A stretch of 37,877 bases of DNA. Origin: Bacteroidota bacterium. Lineage in GTDB: Bacteria; Bacteroidota; Rhodothermia; Rhodothermales; Rubricoccaceae. The stretch is taken from positions 1 to 37,877 of the forward strand of contig JADFQN010000011.1 of NCBI GenBank assembly GCA_022561755.1. Reading direction: 5' to 3'. The notes beneath the pieces are model-generated. The model saw only the letters and a list, made by a program, of their open reading frames with translations. It was not told the origin of the DNA and did not search any database. Below, one piece after another: positions 1 to 8,589 of this stretch. How positions within the stretch are numbered: the stretch's first letter is position 1; every line of letters starts with the position of its first letter. The translations under genes were made by a program, and so were the position numbers.

Positions 1-152
1 CACAAAAGGCCGAGAATCGCGAAGACGATGGCCAGGAGCAACGTGCCTCGCGACTTCGGCCTGATGCTCAGCAGATACAACCCGAAGACGAGGAGTAGCA
101 TGGCCTGGGACAAGGCAAGCACAGAGCCTGGCTGAAGCAGATACCAATCCAT
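1..152 (-). CDS. Partial CDS, N-terminus of a membrane protein (MDWYLLQPGSVLALSQAMLLLVFGLYLLSIRPKSRGTLLLAIVFAILGLL...)
   Basis: Reverse-strand open frame from ATG at 152 running off the window; alternating hydrophobic segments. Not in the ORF track because it is truncated. Confidence 0.55.
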   Translation of the reverse strand, partial: MDWYLLQPGSVLALSQAMLLLVFGLYLLSIRPKSRGTLLLAIVFAILGLL

Positions 153-353
153 GATTTTATCTCCTCAAGATGCTCGGTGCAAGAGGGCGCTAGGGCGGTC
201 GGGGTCCAGGTTTCGAGTTCTATCCAATATTTTCACGCCTCGCCTAAAGTAGCCATCAGACGTCTTCAGCACAGACGGCCTCTCGCGCCGTAGTTCAAGA
301 ATTTCTGGGCCTCGCCCAACTCCCGCTGCTGTTATCAGCCACGCGGGCTCACT

Positions 354-1751
354 TCAAACTTCCACGACCGTCACTTTGGTCCGCACCCGATCCTTCGGGA
401 TCAGCGCCGGCCAGTAGGCAATGACCTCGCTCGGGCGCGGGCGGCCACCGGCAAAGCCCGTCACAGCGCTGGGGCCGGTTAGAATCAAGGGTGCGATTTC
501 GCGGCCGAACTGGGCGATGGCCTCCTTGTCCTGCCCGCGCACGGAGACACGGAGCATGACTTCGTCGAGGTCGGCTTCCTTGGCGGCCCTGGCCTGCGGA
601 TCTTCGCAGAGCGCGTTCAGGCCGATGAGTTCGGCGCGGTACTCCTCAAACTCCAGCCCGAGGTTGTCGAGACGGGTTTTAAGGATATCGGCGGCAGCTC
701 GGGCCTTCTTTGCCGCGTCCGGCCACGCGTAGACGAGCGTGGATGTGGCTTTCCAGCCGTCGGCGTACGCCGCGGAGACTTTGTAGAACTCCGTCTTCGG
801 TTCACCGGCAATGCCGTGAACTCGCACGCGATCTTTGCCCTCGTTTTCGATGTGGATGGACGTGAAGTCGGCGATGCAGTCGGGCGTGATGTAGTCCTTC
901 GGATCTCCGATTTCGTAGAGGAGTTGCTCGGAGACCGTCCCGACCGAGACAAGGCCGCCCGTGCCCTCGTGCTTGGTGACGGTGAACGTACCGTCCGGAT
1001 GCGCCTCTACAATCGGGAAGCCGATCTCGGCCATGTTGGGCACGGTGTCCCAGTCGGTGAAGTTGCCTCCGGAGGACTGCGCGCCGCACTCCAGGATGTG
1101 CCCGGCCACCGTGCCGGCCGCCATCTTGTCCCAGTCGTCTATCGACCAGCCGAACTCGTGGATCATGGGGGCGAGCGTGAGGCCCGTATCGGTCGTGCGG
1201 CCCGTCACCACGACATCCGCGCCCAGCCTGAGGGCCTCCACGATGGGCTCGGCGCCGAGATACGCGTTAGCGCTCACGAGGCGATCGCGCACCGTTGACA
1301 TCGGCTCGCCGGTTTCCATGTGCTTCATCTCGATGCCGTCGGCAAGCAGGTCGTCCAACTGGTTGAGTAGATCATCCCCTGTCACCACGGCCACCTTCAG
1401 TCCCGTCACCCCGCGCTTTCTCGCGTTCCGCACGATGGCATCCGCGCAGCCCGTGGGGTTCACGCCGCCCGCGTTGGAGATGATCGTGAACCCTTTCTCC
1501 TTGATGTCGGGCAGCAGCTCCGTCACCACATCCACATAGTCGCGCGCGTAGCCCATCTCAGGGTTGCGCAGCTTCTGCTTCTGCATGATGGACATGGTGA
1601 CCTCGGCGAGGTAGTCCATCACGAGATAGTCGATCGGGCCGTTGCGCGCCTGATCGATAGGCGCGCGCTGGAGGTCGCCCCAGAAGCCCTGTCCCGAGGC
1701 GATGCGGATGGTGTCTTTCATAAACCGGCAGTCAATAAAAGAGCTTGCCAA
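354..1751 (-). CDS. Acyclic terpene utilization AtuA family protein (DUF1446)
   Basis: 465 aa ORF; IRIASGQGFWGDLQRAP, NAGGVNPTGC and DVVVTGRTTDTGLTLAPMIHEFGW motifs typical of AtuA/DUF1446. Start may be the internal Met at IRIASGQ. Confidence 0.88.
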   Translation of the reverse strand: MASSFIDCRFMKDTIRIASGQGFWGDLQRAPIDQARNGPIDYLVMDYLAEVTMSIMQKQKLRNPEMGYARDYVDVVTELLPDIKEKGFTIISNAGGVNPTGCADAIVRNARKRGVTGLKVAVVTGDDLLNQLDDLLADGIEMKHMETGEPMSTVRDRLVSANAYLGAEPIVEALRLGADVVVTGRTTDTGLTLAPMIHEFGWSIDDWDKMAAGTVAGHILECGAQSSGGNFTDWDTVPNMAEIGFPIVEAHPDGTFTVTKHEGTGGLVSVGTVSEQLLYEIGDPKDYITPDCIADFTSIHIENEGKDRVRVHGIAGEPKTEFYKVSAAYADGWKATSTLVYAWPDAAKKARAAADILKTRLDNLGLEFEEYRAELIGLNALCEDPQARAAKEADLDEVMLRVSVRGQDKEAIAQFGREIAPLILTGPSAVTGFAGGRPRPSEVIAYWPALIPKDRVRTKVTVVEV

Positions 1752-1763
1752 CTTACCACGGCG

Positions 1764-2537
1764 TCACTGCGTGATAGGCTCCAACCGCACATCCTCCAGT
1801 TGAATATCTGACACCACCCGCAGCTCGCCCGCTTCGAACATCAGGCCCATCTCGGCGAGATCCGTGCCGGCATCTGCCGTGAGGTTACGGTAGTCTTGCA
1901 CGCGGTAGCCGTTTACATCGCGGACGTTGCCGGCCTCACGGAAGCGGATTCCGGTGGCGTTGGGGCCGGTTTCATCCGCACCTAAAATGTAGGAGTAGGC
2001 GAGATAGTCCATCGTGTGCCGCTCGGTGTGGAACCAGTACACGAAGACATCCTGATAGTCGCGGCCGCCGCCCTCCTGTGCGAACGTTCCCTCCACCATA
2101 TCGTAGGCCTCGCCGTTGATAATCTGCGAGCCGAGGTACCGCTTCTGCATCGCCGGGTCGTTCAGCGGAATCGGTAGCAGCGCGAAGTAGGCCACCGAGT
2201 TCACGTCTGTGTTGATGCGCCGCGTGGTGATGGAGTCGATGGCAACCTCCTCGCCCTCCACAAACCGGTGCGCGCCTTGGTTGTCCACGATGTCTTCGAT
2301 GGTCTGGCGGAGCGAATCCGTGGTCGTCCGCTTATACGTAAACCGGCCTCCATCCCGCATAACAGAAAACGGCGTGCCTCGGAAGTCGAAGGACAGTTCG
2401 GCGTGCTCGAGAACATCTCCTCCATGGGCTTCTATGGCCGCATCAACCATGGCCTGCGGATCGTCGGTCTGGCTCTCTGATACGCAGCCGGCGGTGATCA
2501 CAACGGCGAGAAGGAATACAAATGGTGCTCTAAGCAT
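1764..2537 (-). CDS. Lipoprotein, DUF6503-like
   Basis: 257 aa ORF with lipobox (LLAVVITAGC); architecture resembles Bacteroidetes outer-membrane lipoproteins. Confidence 0.7.
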   Translation of the reverse strand: MLRAPFVFLLAVVITAGCVSESQTDDPQAMVDAAIEAHGGDVLEHAELSFDFRGTPFSVMRDGGRFTYKRTTTDSLRQTIEDIVDNQGAHRFVEGEEVAIDSITTRRINTDVNSVAYFALLPIPLNDPAMQKRYLGSQIINGEAYDMVEGTFAQEGGGRDYQDVFVYWFHTERHTMDYLAYSYILGADETGPNATGIRFREAGNVRDVNGYRVQDYRNLTADAGTDLAEMGLMFEAGELRVVSDIQLEDVRLEPITQ

Positions 2538-3744
2538 AGGGACTTTGTTTTGCCGCGAGGGCCAGTTTCATGGCATCCTGCGCGATCACCAGCTCTTCGT
2601 TCGTCGGAACCACCCAGACCTGGACAGAGCTGTCGTCGGTGGAGATTTGCGCTTCGGTACCGTTTGCCGATTCGTTGCGCCCCGCATCGAGTACGATCCC
2701 GAGTCCATCGAGGTCGGCGCAAATTTGCTCCCGGATGACATCGGAGTACGTGCCGATGCCTGCCGTGAACGCAATAGCGTCGCAGCCGTTGAGGGCGGCC
2801 ATATACATTCCGAGGTAGCGTTTGATCTGGTAGCAGAAAACGTCCACGGCCTGTTGGCAACGCGCATCGCCTGCGGACGCCTCCTCCAGCAGATCGCGCA
2901 TGTCGCCGGCGTATCCGGAGAGCCCGAGCAATCCGGAATAGCGGTTGAGTAGGGCGTGTACTTCGGCCAATGTCATCTCCTCTTTGTCAACGATATCAAA
3001 GATGAGGCTCGGGTCGATGTCGCCGCATCGCGTTCCCATAACAAGTCCGGAAAGCGGCGTCATCCCCATCGACGTATCCACGGAGCGCCCATCGCGGATG
3101 GCGGCCATCGAGCAACCATTCCCGAGATGGCAGATGATCACCTTACTGGCGTCGGGCTCCAGCCCGGCCAATTCGTACAGTCGGCGGCTCACGTACGCGT
3201 AGCTCGTACCATGAAAACCGTAGCGCCGCATCTTGTGGCGGCGATAGAGCCGGTTTGGAAGCGCGTAGAGGTAGGCCTCGGGCTCGAGTGTCTGATGAAA
3301 CGCCGTGTCGAAAACGGCTACGTGTGGGACGTCCGGGAACGCCTGCTGCGCCGCTCGAATGCCCTTCAGGTTTGCGGGATTGTGGAGCGGCGCGAGGTCG
3401 AAGGCGTCGTGGATAGCGTCGATAACCTCGTCATCGATGAGAGCGGATTCGGCGAAATGCTCGCCACCATGCACCACCCGATGGCCGACCGCTTCCACGT
3501 TGCCGTCGCCTTCAATGTCCGGGTGATCGCGGAGCTGTTTTAGCAGGAAGTCGAGCGCCGCGCCGTGGTCCCCGGCATCCAGACTGTGCCGGACGGGCTT
3601 CTCGTCGCCGACCTGAAACGTGGCCAGGGCCGCTACCGCGCCGATCCGCTCCACGAGGCCCGAGGCGATCTCCCGGCCCGCCGGCATCGTCAGCAGATCG
3701 AATTTGAGGGACGACGATCCGCAATTGACGACGAGAATGTTCAC
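2530..3744 (-). CDS. ackA: Acetate kinase
   Basis: NILVVNCGSSSLKFDLL, VAVFDTAFHQTLEP, YGFHGTSYAYVSRR, ICHLGNGCSMAAI, DTSMGMTPLSGLVMGTRCGDIDP. Likely GTG start at 3744; the ORF-track extension to 3855 runs through the ParDE operator. Confidence 0.95.
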   Translation of the reverse strand: MNILVVNCGSSSLKFDLLTMPAGREIASGLVERIGAVAALATFQVGDEKPVRHSLDAGDHGAALDFLLKQLRDHPDIEGDGNVEAVGHRVVHGGEHFAESALIDDEVIDAIHDAFDLAPLHNPANLKGIRAAQQAFPDVPHVAVFDTAFHQTLEPEAYLYALPNRLYRRHKMRRYGFHGTSYAYVSRRLYELAGLEPDASKVIICHLGNGCSMAAIRDGRSVDTSMGMTPLSGLVMGTRCGDIDPSLIFDIVDKEEMTLAEVHALLNRYSGLLGLSGYAGDMRDLLEEASAGDARCQQAVDVFCYQIKRYLGMYMAALNGCDAIAFTAGIGTYSDVIREQICADLDGLGIVLDAGRNESANGTEAQISTDDSSVQVWVVPTNEELVIAQDAMKLALAAKQSPYA

Positions 3745-3818
3745 AGTAGGCTCTCCAGGCAGGGTGAATGGCGGCGGCGTTTCAGGCAGAACGTAATCAC
3801 TCCGCCGGAACAAATCCT

Positions 3819-3839
3819 CGATGTCAACAATTGACATCG
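3819..3839. promoter_or_regulatory. Palindromic operator upstream of ParDE module 1 (CGATGTCAA-CAA-TTGACATCG)
   Basis: Perfect 9 bp arms with 3 nt spacer, directly upstream of the antitoxin gene; repeated upstream of module 2. Confidence 0.65.
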
Positions 3840-3872
3840 CTGATCGAATCGACAACCTGAACCACCACTGCC

Positions 3873-4136
3873 ATGAACGTTTCGCTTCCTAAGAAGCAGG
3901 AGCAGTATGTGAAGGCCCTCGTCAAGAAAGGGCGATACAACTCGGCCTCCGAGGTCGTCCGCACCGGCCTACGGCTTCTTGAGGAGAAGGAGCGCGTCAA
4001 CGAACTTAAGCTCAAGGAGTTGAAGCGCCTCATTCAGGAAGGCATCGACAGCGGCCCGGCAGCGCCGCTCGATATGGAGGAAATCAAGGCAACGGCACGC
4101 AGGCAGTTCGAAGAGCGCAAAGCCAACCCCGCCTAG
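3873..4136 (+). CDS. parD: Type II toxin-antitoxin system ParD family antitoxin (module 1)
   Basis: MNVSLPKKQEQYVKALVKKGRYNSASEVVRTGLRLLEE is a canonical ParD/CopG RHH N-terminus. Confidence 0.92.
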   Translation: MNVSLPKKQEQYVKALVKKGRYNSASEVVRTGLRLLEEKERVNELKLKELKRLIQEGIDSGPAAPLDMEEIKATARRQFEERKANPA

Positions 4137-4137
4137 T

Positions 4138-4449
4138 ATGGCGCTGCGCATTGACCGGCTGCCGGAGGCTCGTCTCGACCTTATCGAAATCTGGCATTAC
4201 ATCGCAGCCGACAATCCGAAGGCCGCCGATCGCGTACTTGATAGCATAAACACGAGCATTGGCCGGCTAGCAGTGTATCCCGAACTCGGCCGCGCAAGCC
4301 CAGAGATCCAGAAGAACCTCCGCAGCATGGTCAGTGGCCACTACGTTGTGTTTTATACACCACGCCGAGAAGCGATTGAAGTAGTTCGTGTCATCCGCGC
4401 GGAGCGGGACGTCTCACCCGAGATGCTTGAGGGTGCCGGGGACAAATAG
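4138..4449 (+). CDS. parE: Type II toxin-antitoxin system RelE/ParE family toxin (module 1)
   Basis: LPEARLDLIEIWHYIAADNPKAADRVLDSI...YPELGR...LRSMVSGHYVVFYTPR...IEVVRVIRAERDV ParE pattern; directly follows parD. Confidence 0.92.
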   Translation: MALRIDRLPEARLDLIEIWHYIAADNPKAADRVLDSINTSIGRLAVYPELGRASPEIQKNLRSMVSGHYVVFYTPRREAIEVVRVIRAERDVSPEMLEGAGDK

Positions 4450-4506
4450 GGCAAATGCGCGCTGCCTCCGGCAGAACGTAATCAAACGCGCCGGAACATA
4501 GTGGCG

Positions 4507-4523
4507 ATGTCAACAATTGACAT
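4507..4523. promoter_or_regulatory. Palindromic operator upstream of ParDE module 2 (ATGTCAA-CAA-TTGACAT)
   Basis: Same palindrome core as 3819-3839, at a comparable distance from the antitoxin ATG. Confidence 0.62.
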
Positions 4524-4558
4524 TGCCGAGAGAATCGACAACCTGAACCCCCACCGCC

Positions 4559-4867
4559 ATGAACGTCTCGCTCCCAAAGAAGCAGGAGAATTACGTAAGG
4601 AGCCTCGTCAAGAAGGGCCGCTACAACTCGGCTTCCGAGGTCGTCCGCACCGGCCTACGGCTTCTTGAGGAGGAGGAGCGCGTCAACGAACTCAAGCTCA
4701 AGGAGCTGAAGCGCCTCATTCAGGAAGGCATCGACAGCGGCCCAGCAACGCCTTACAGTCGCGAGGAAATGCGCGCGCTCGTCGGAAAGCGCATTGCCGA
4801 ATTGCGCGGCGAGGTCGAACGGGGTGAACGCCCAGCGCCGGGAGGCCCCGACTCGATCCCCGTTTAA
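4559..4867 (+). CDS. parD: Type II toxin-antitoxin system ParD family antitoxin (module 2)
   Basis: N-terminal half nearly identical to module 1 ParD; C-terminus different. Confidence 0.9.
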   Translation: MNVSLPKKQENYVRSLVKKGRYNSASEVVRTGLRLLEEEERVNELKLKELKRLIQEGIDSGPATPYSREEMRALVGKRIAELRGEVERGERPAPGGPDSIPV

Positions 4868-5191
4868 ATGGAGCCGTACGACCTCCTTCCGCGAGCACAG
4901 AAGGACTTTGTAGATTTGGCGACATACGCGAGCGAGTACAACGACGCTGCGCGCGACCTAATCACGGACACGCTGTTTGACTGCTTCGAGCTTCTCGCGG
5001 AGTACCCGCAGATCGGCCGAAGCCGTGAGGGTCTGGCTCCGGGATTACGCAGCTTCCCGGTGAATCGCCTGAAAGTGACCGTGTTCTACTTTCCGACGAC
5101 CGATGCAACGGGGCCTCCCCTCATTGCGCGCATCCTCCGCCAGGAGCGGGACATCTCACCCGAAATGTTCGAAAGTGCCGGGGACAAATAG
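4868..5191 (+). CDS. parE: Type II toxin-antitoxin system RelE/ParE family toxin (module 2)
   Basis: LLPRAQKDFVDLATYASEYNDAARDLITDTLFDCFELLAEYPQIGRSREGLAPGLRSFPV...ILRQERDI ParE pattern; abuts the parD stop. Confidence 0.88.
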   Translation: MEPYDLLPRAQKDFVDLATYASEYNDAARDLITDTLFDCFELLAEYPQIGRSREGLAPGLRSFPVNRLKVTVFYFPTTDATGPPLIARILRQERDISPEMFESAGDK

Positions 5192-5265
5192 GGCAAACGC
5201 GCGATGATTCGCTCAGAACGTAATCAAGCGCAACGGGTTCTAGCGGACCAACTAGCCGCTCTCCC

Positions 5266-5505
5266 GTGGACGAATCCGATTTCTACATCGCGATTGCCGT
5301 GTCCTTCGTCGGCTTCTTCGTGCTGGCGTTCGTGCTCCTCTACCCTGTCTATCGCTTCATGAAACGCGAGGAGAGACGCAGCGAGGCGTGGACGGATTCT
5401 GCGATTGCGGATAGACGGCGGCAAGCTCTCGAACAAGCCGAGCGAGCGAGCTCCGAGGGCGACGGGAGCGGCGGGCCGGGAGAGCCGCCGGAGGTGATTG
5501 GGTGA
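5266..5505 (+). CDS. Small single-pass membrane protein, unknown function
   Basis: 79 aa ORF (GTG start) with one TM segment YIAIAVSFVGFFVLAFVLLYPVYRF. Confidence 0.4.
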   Translation: MDESDFYIAIAVSFVGFFVLAFVLLYPVYRFMKREERRSEAWTDSAIADRRRQALEQAERASSEGDGSGGPGEPPEVIG

Positions 5506-5697
5506 TTACGTGAGGGGCGTGAGGATGGCGACCGGCGGGGATTCGCCGCACGCTGGACATCCGTGCACCAACACGTGTGATAACGCAGAGATGCTGTGCT
5601 CATGTTTGGATCGTCCAACCGGAGGAGCGCCTCCGATGAGCGTGATACCGTGGGACTGCCATTAACTACGCATTCACGTAATCACGTAATCACGTAT

Positions 5698-6234
5698 TCA
5701 CTCCACGTATATCCACGGCGCCATCTTTTCCAGCGTCTTCTCGCCGATCCCGCGCACATTGACGACCTGATTGATGCTGGTGAACGGCCCCCGGTCCCGC
5801 CGGTAGGCGATGATGCGGCCTGCTAGCGCCGGGCCGATCCGGGGCAGGCGTTGCAGCAATTCGACATCCGCCGTATTGAGATTCATCCGCACAGGATTGT
5901 TGGCGCTGGAGCGGGTGCGCGACCTTCTTGTGCGCCGGCGGGGAGAGGCATCGGCGTACCCGGACGTGGGAATGACGACTGAATCGGCAGGGACAATCCG
6001 CGTTGCGAATCGAACCGGCGTTGCGGTATCCGCGTCCTCGGCGCTCGCCAGACTATCGCGCTCTGCCCATTGCGCATCCACTTCGCTGAAGAGATCGGCG
6101 GCGGGCTCGGTCGGTTGGCCCTGAAGCTGCCGAACGCCGAAGCCAACTGTGAGCGCGCCGCAAAGGACGAGGATGGCCGTGGCTTCGATGCTTGTGATGG
6201 ATAGACGCTGCTGGAGGCGATAGATTCTGTGCAT
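5698..6234 (-). CDS. ComEA-like helix-hairpin-helix DNA-binding protein
   Basis: MNLNTADVELLQRLPRIGPALAGRIIAYRRDRGPFTSINQVVNVRGIGEKTLEKMAPWI is a typical ComEA HhH domain; N-terminal TM segment. Confidence 0.88.
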   Translation of the reverse strand: MHRIYRLQQRLSITSIEATAILVLCGALTVGFGVRQLQGQPTEPAADLFSEVDAQWAERDSLASAEDADTATPVRFATRIVPADSVVIPTSGYADASPRRRTRRSRTRSSANNPVRMNLNTADVELLQRLPRIGPALAGRIIAYRRDRGPFTSINQVVNVRGIGEKTLEKMAPWIYVE

Positions 6235-6338
6235 GGCGGGTTGCGTTTTGTGACGCCCTCATAGACATCTGCGAACATGCGGATCTAACCTCGCCCACCC
6301 GCTCTTCACGCTGATTCCACACTACGACACGCCATCCG

Positions 6339-7103
6339 ATGATCGTTCGCACCGACGCCGTTGTACTCCGCGCCTTCGACTACCGCGAGACGAGCACCAT
6401 TGCTACGCTGTTCACGCGCCGCGACGGGGTGATCAGCGTGCTGGCGCGAGGGGCTCGGCGTCCGAAAAGCCGCTTCGGAGCTACGCTGCAACCGATGTCG
6501 TACATCCAGATCGTCTACTACGTCAAGGAAGGGCGGACGCTGCAAACGCTCACGGAGGCCGCGCACGTCCATCGCTTCCCCGACCTCACAGCCAACATCG
6601 ACCGCGTGACCGCGGGGCTACGGATGGTGGAGCTTGTCCGCGCCATGCTCCACGAAGGCGACAGCCAACCGATGGTGCTGAAGCTGCTCGTGCAATCCCT
6701 CACATGGCTCAACCACGCCGAGGACCGCATTGCCAACGCGCTGCCGTGGTTCCAACTCCGGCTGGCAACACTGCTGGGCTTCGCTCCGGATGTTCAGAAG
6801 GATGATCTCGATGCCCTGAATGATGACGGCGGCTGCCTTCTGCTCGACACCGGCGGCGCGGCATCATCGAGCGGCGGGAAGAACTCCGTGAAGGCCTCAA
6901 GAGCTGCCCTCCGCGCGTTTGCCGTGTTCGCGCGGACTGAACTGGACACGGCCGGGCGCATGGACCTCGGCGACGGCTGTCGGCATGAAGTGGAGGCGAT
7001 GGTCGATGCCTACCTCCGCTATCACGTGGAAGGCAAATACCCTGACCGTGTGCACAAGGTGGCCGTGCAACTCGAACGTGGACTCGCCCGAATTGCCGAG
7101 TAG
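6339..7103 (+). CDS. recO: DNA repair protein RecO
   Basis: MIVRTDAVVLRAFDYRETSTIATLFTRRDGVISVLARGARRPKSRFGATLQPMSYIQIVYY is the RecO OB-fold N-terminus. Confidence 0.93.
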   Translation: MIVRTDAVVLRAFDYRETSTIATLFTRRDGVISVLARGARRPKSRFGATLQPMSYIQIVYYVKEGRTLQTLTEAAHVHRFPDLTANIDRVTAGLRMVELVRAMLHEGDSQPMVLKLLVQSLTWLNHAEDRIANALPWFQLRLATLLGFAPDVQKDDLDALNDDGGCLLLDTGGAASSSGGKNSVKASRAALRAFAVFARTELDTAGRMDLGDGCRHEVEAMVDAYLRYHVEGKYPDRVHKVAVQLERGLARIAE

Positions 7104-7180
7104 CCTTCACCAGTTCCTCCCGAACCGAACGCAGCGCAGATGGTTGACGGCAGGTTCCGTTTTTCAAAGTTCACCGCCTC

Positions 7181-7858
7181 ATGCTCCACCACTCGTTTTC
7201 CATCCTCCTTGCCGCTTCCCTTGCCCTCTCCGCCTGCGCCGATGTTGGCGATGCCCCCGAAGCCGAAACCACGGCGGTCGAATCAATCGAATCGACCTCC
7301 GAAACTACCTTCTCCGGCACGGCCCTTCCGCTGAATCCCGATAACAGCGCAATCGAATGGACGGCGGCCAAAATTACGCGGACGCACAACGGCGGCTTCA
7401 ACACATTCAGCGGCGTGATCTACCTCGACGGCGAAACCATTTCGGGCATCGAGATCACGATAGACGCCGCGTCCATTTTCAGCGACACGGATCGACTGAC
7501 CAACCACCTTAAGAGCGACGACTTCTTTGATGTCGAAGCCTGGCCCGAGGCCCGTTTTGAGGCGACCTCGTTCGAGCCCATCAGCGAAGGATTAGACGGA
7601 TCCGGCGCTACGCATACGGTGACGGGCACGCTCACCTTGCGCGATCAGACGAACCAGATCATATTTCCGGCAATCGTAGCTGTAGAAGCCGATGTCGTTT
7701 CGGCCGACGCCGACTTCCTCATCGACCGCCAGTTGTGGGGCCTCTCGTACCCCGGCCGACCCGACGACCTGATTCAGGACGAGGTGCGAATCTGGCTGAC
7801 AATGAATGCTGACCGTGGCATCGAAACCGGGCCTGAGGAAGAGCAAACGACGGATTAA
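7181..7858 (+). CDS. YceI family lipoprotein
   Basis: Lipobox; SAIEWTAAKITRTHNGGFNTFSGVIYLDGETISGIEITIDAASI...LTNHLKSDDFFDVEAWPEARFEATSF is a YceI signature. Confidence 0.92.
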   Translation: MLHHSFSILLAASLALSACADVGDAPEAETTAVESIESTSETTFSGTALPLNPDNSAIEWTAAKITRTHNGGFNTFSGVIYLDGETISGIEITIDAASIFSDTDRLTNHLKSDDFFDVEAWPEARFEATSFEPISEGLDGSGATHTVTGTLTLRDQTNQIIFPAIVAVEADVVSADADFLIDRQLWGLSYPGRPDDLIQDEVRIWLTMNADRGIETGPEEEQTTD

Positions 7859-7937
7859 GTCGGGCTTGGGACGGGCCGATACCTCTGCGGTCATCAGTAT
7901 CACTACCTTAACTGTTCGCGTCTACGCGCTTTCCGCC

Positions 7938-8486
7938 ATGTTTTCTCGTCGCCTGTCCCCCGCTTTCGTAGGATTGTGCCTGTTCCTAGGAGCCTTTTCG
8001 CTGCTGGCAGCCTGCGATTCGGTAAATACGGACAACTTGTCCGGTGTTTGGGTTGGTACGGCAACCTTCACGGCCGATAGCATCTTGGCCGACCAAAACC
8101 TCCGTATCCAGGCGGATTACACGGCATCGTTCACCTTCCGCATCACCGACGACGGCGGCCTCATTACCGGCACGTTAGACGCTGCGTTCAACGGCACTCG
8201 CACGACGACGGAGGCCGGGCAGCCTTCCCAGACGCTCACGTTCGATCCGACTACTCCGTTTACCGACGAATTTTTCGGGACATACATCAAGCCGGTTCTG
8301 GAGATGGACGTGGCGGGCGAGCGCTACGAGGAGAATCTCTGGACGTTTGATGTCTCAGGCAGTGGGGCGGACCTCGACCGCTTCCTGACGCACAACCACA
8401 CCATTGTGCTGGCCGACAGCTCCGAGTTCACGTTCTCCATCGACTCGGACGATTTTTTCGAGATGGATTACGAGAGCAGCAACTAG
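7938..8486 (+). CDS. Lipoprotein, unknown function
   Basis: ORF with signal peptide/lipobox (FSLLAACDSV) from ATG at 7938; the longer ORF start at 7806 overlaps the preceding gene. Confidence 0.6.
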   Translation: MFSRRLSPAFVGLCLFLGAFSLLAACDSVNTDNLSGVWVGTATFTADSILADQNLRIQADYTASFTFRITDDGGLITGTLDAAFNGTRTTTEAGQPSQTLTFDPTTPFTDEFFGTYIKPVLEMDVAGERYEENLWTFDVSGSGADLDRFLTHNHTIVLADSSEFTFSIDSDDFFEMDYESSN

Positions 8487-8517
8487 ATCGGGCCGAACCA
8501 CTATCGACAAATCGGTC

Positions 8518-8551
8518 ACAGGGCGTCGCAGATGTGGCGCCCTGTTTTTTT
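8518..8551 (+). terminator. Rho-independent terminator
   Basis: ACAGGGCG ... CGCCCTGT followed by a T tract, just after the 8486 stop. Confidence 0.8.
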
Positions 8552-8589
8552 GTACATCCGTTGGAGAGAGAGGCTGCTAGCTTGGCTGC

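Noticed and set aside
816-1539. + strand ORFs 816..1298 and 961..1539
   Set aside because: Antisense to the AtuA/DUF1446 gene; no supporting motifs.
3745-3855. N-terminal extension of the acetate kinase ORF to 3855
   Set aside because: Acetate kinases start at (M/V)NILVVNCGSSS; the extension runs through the ParDE leader and palindrome, so GTG at 3744 is preferred.
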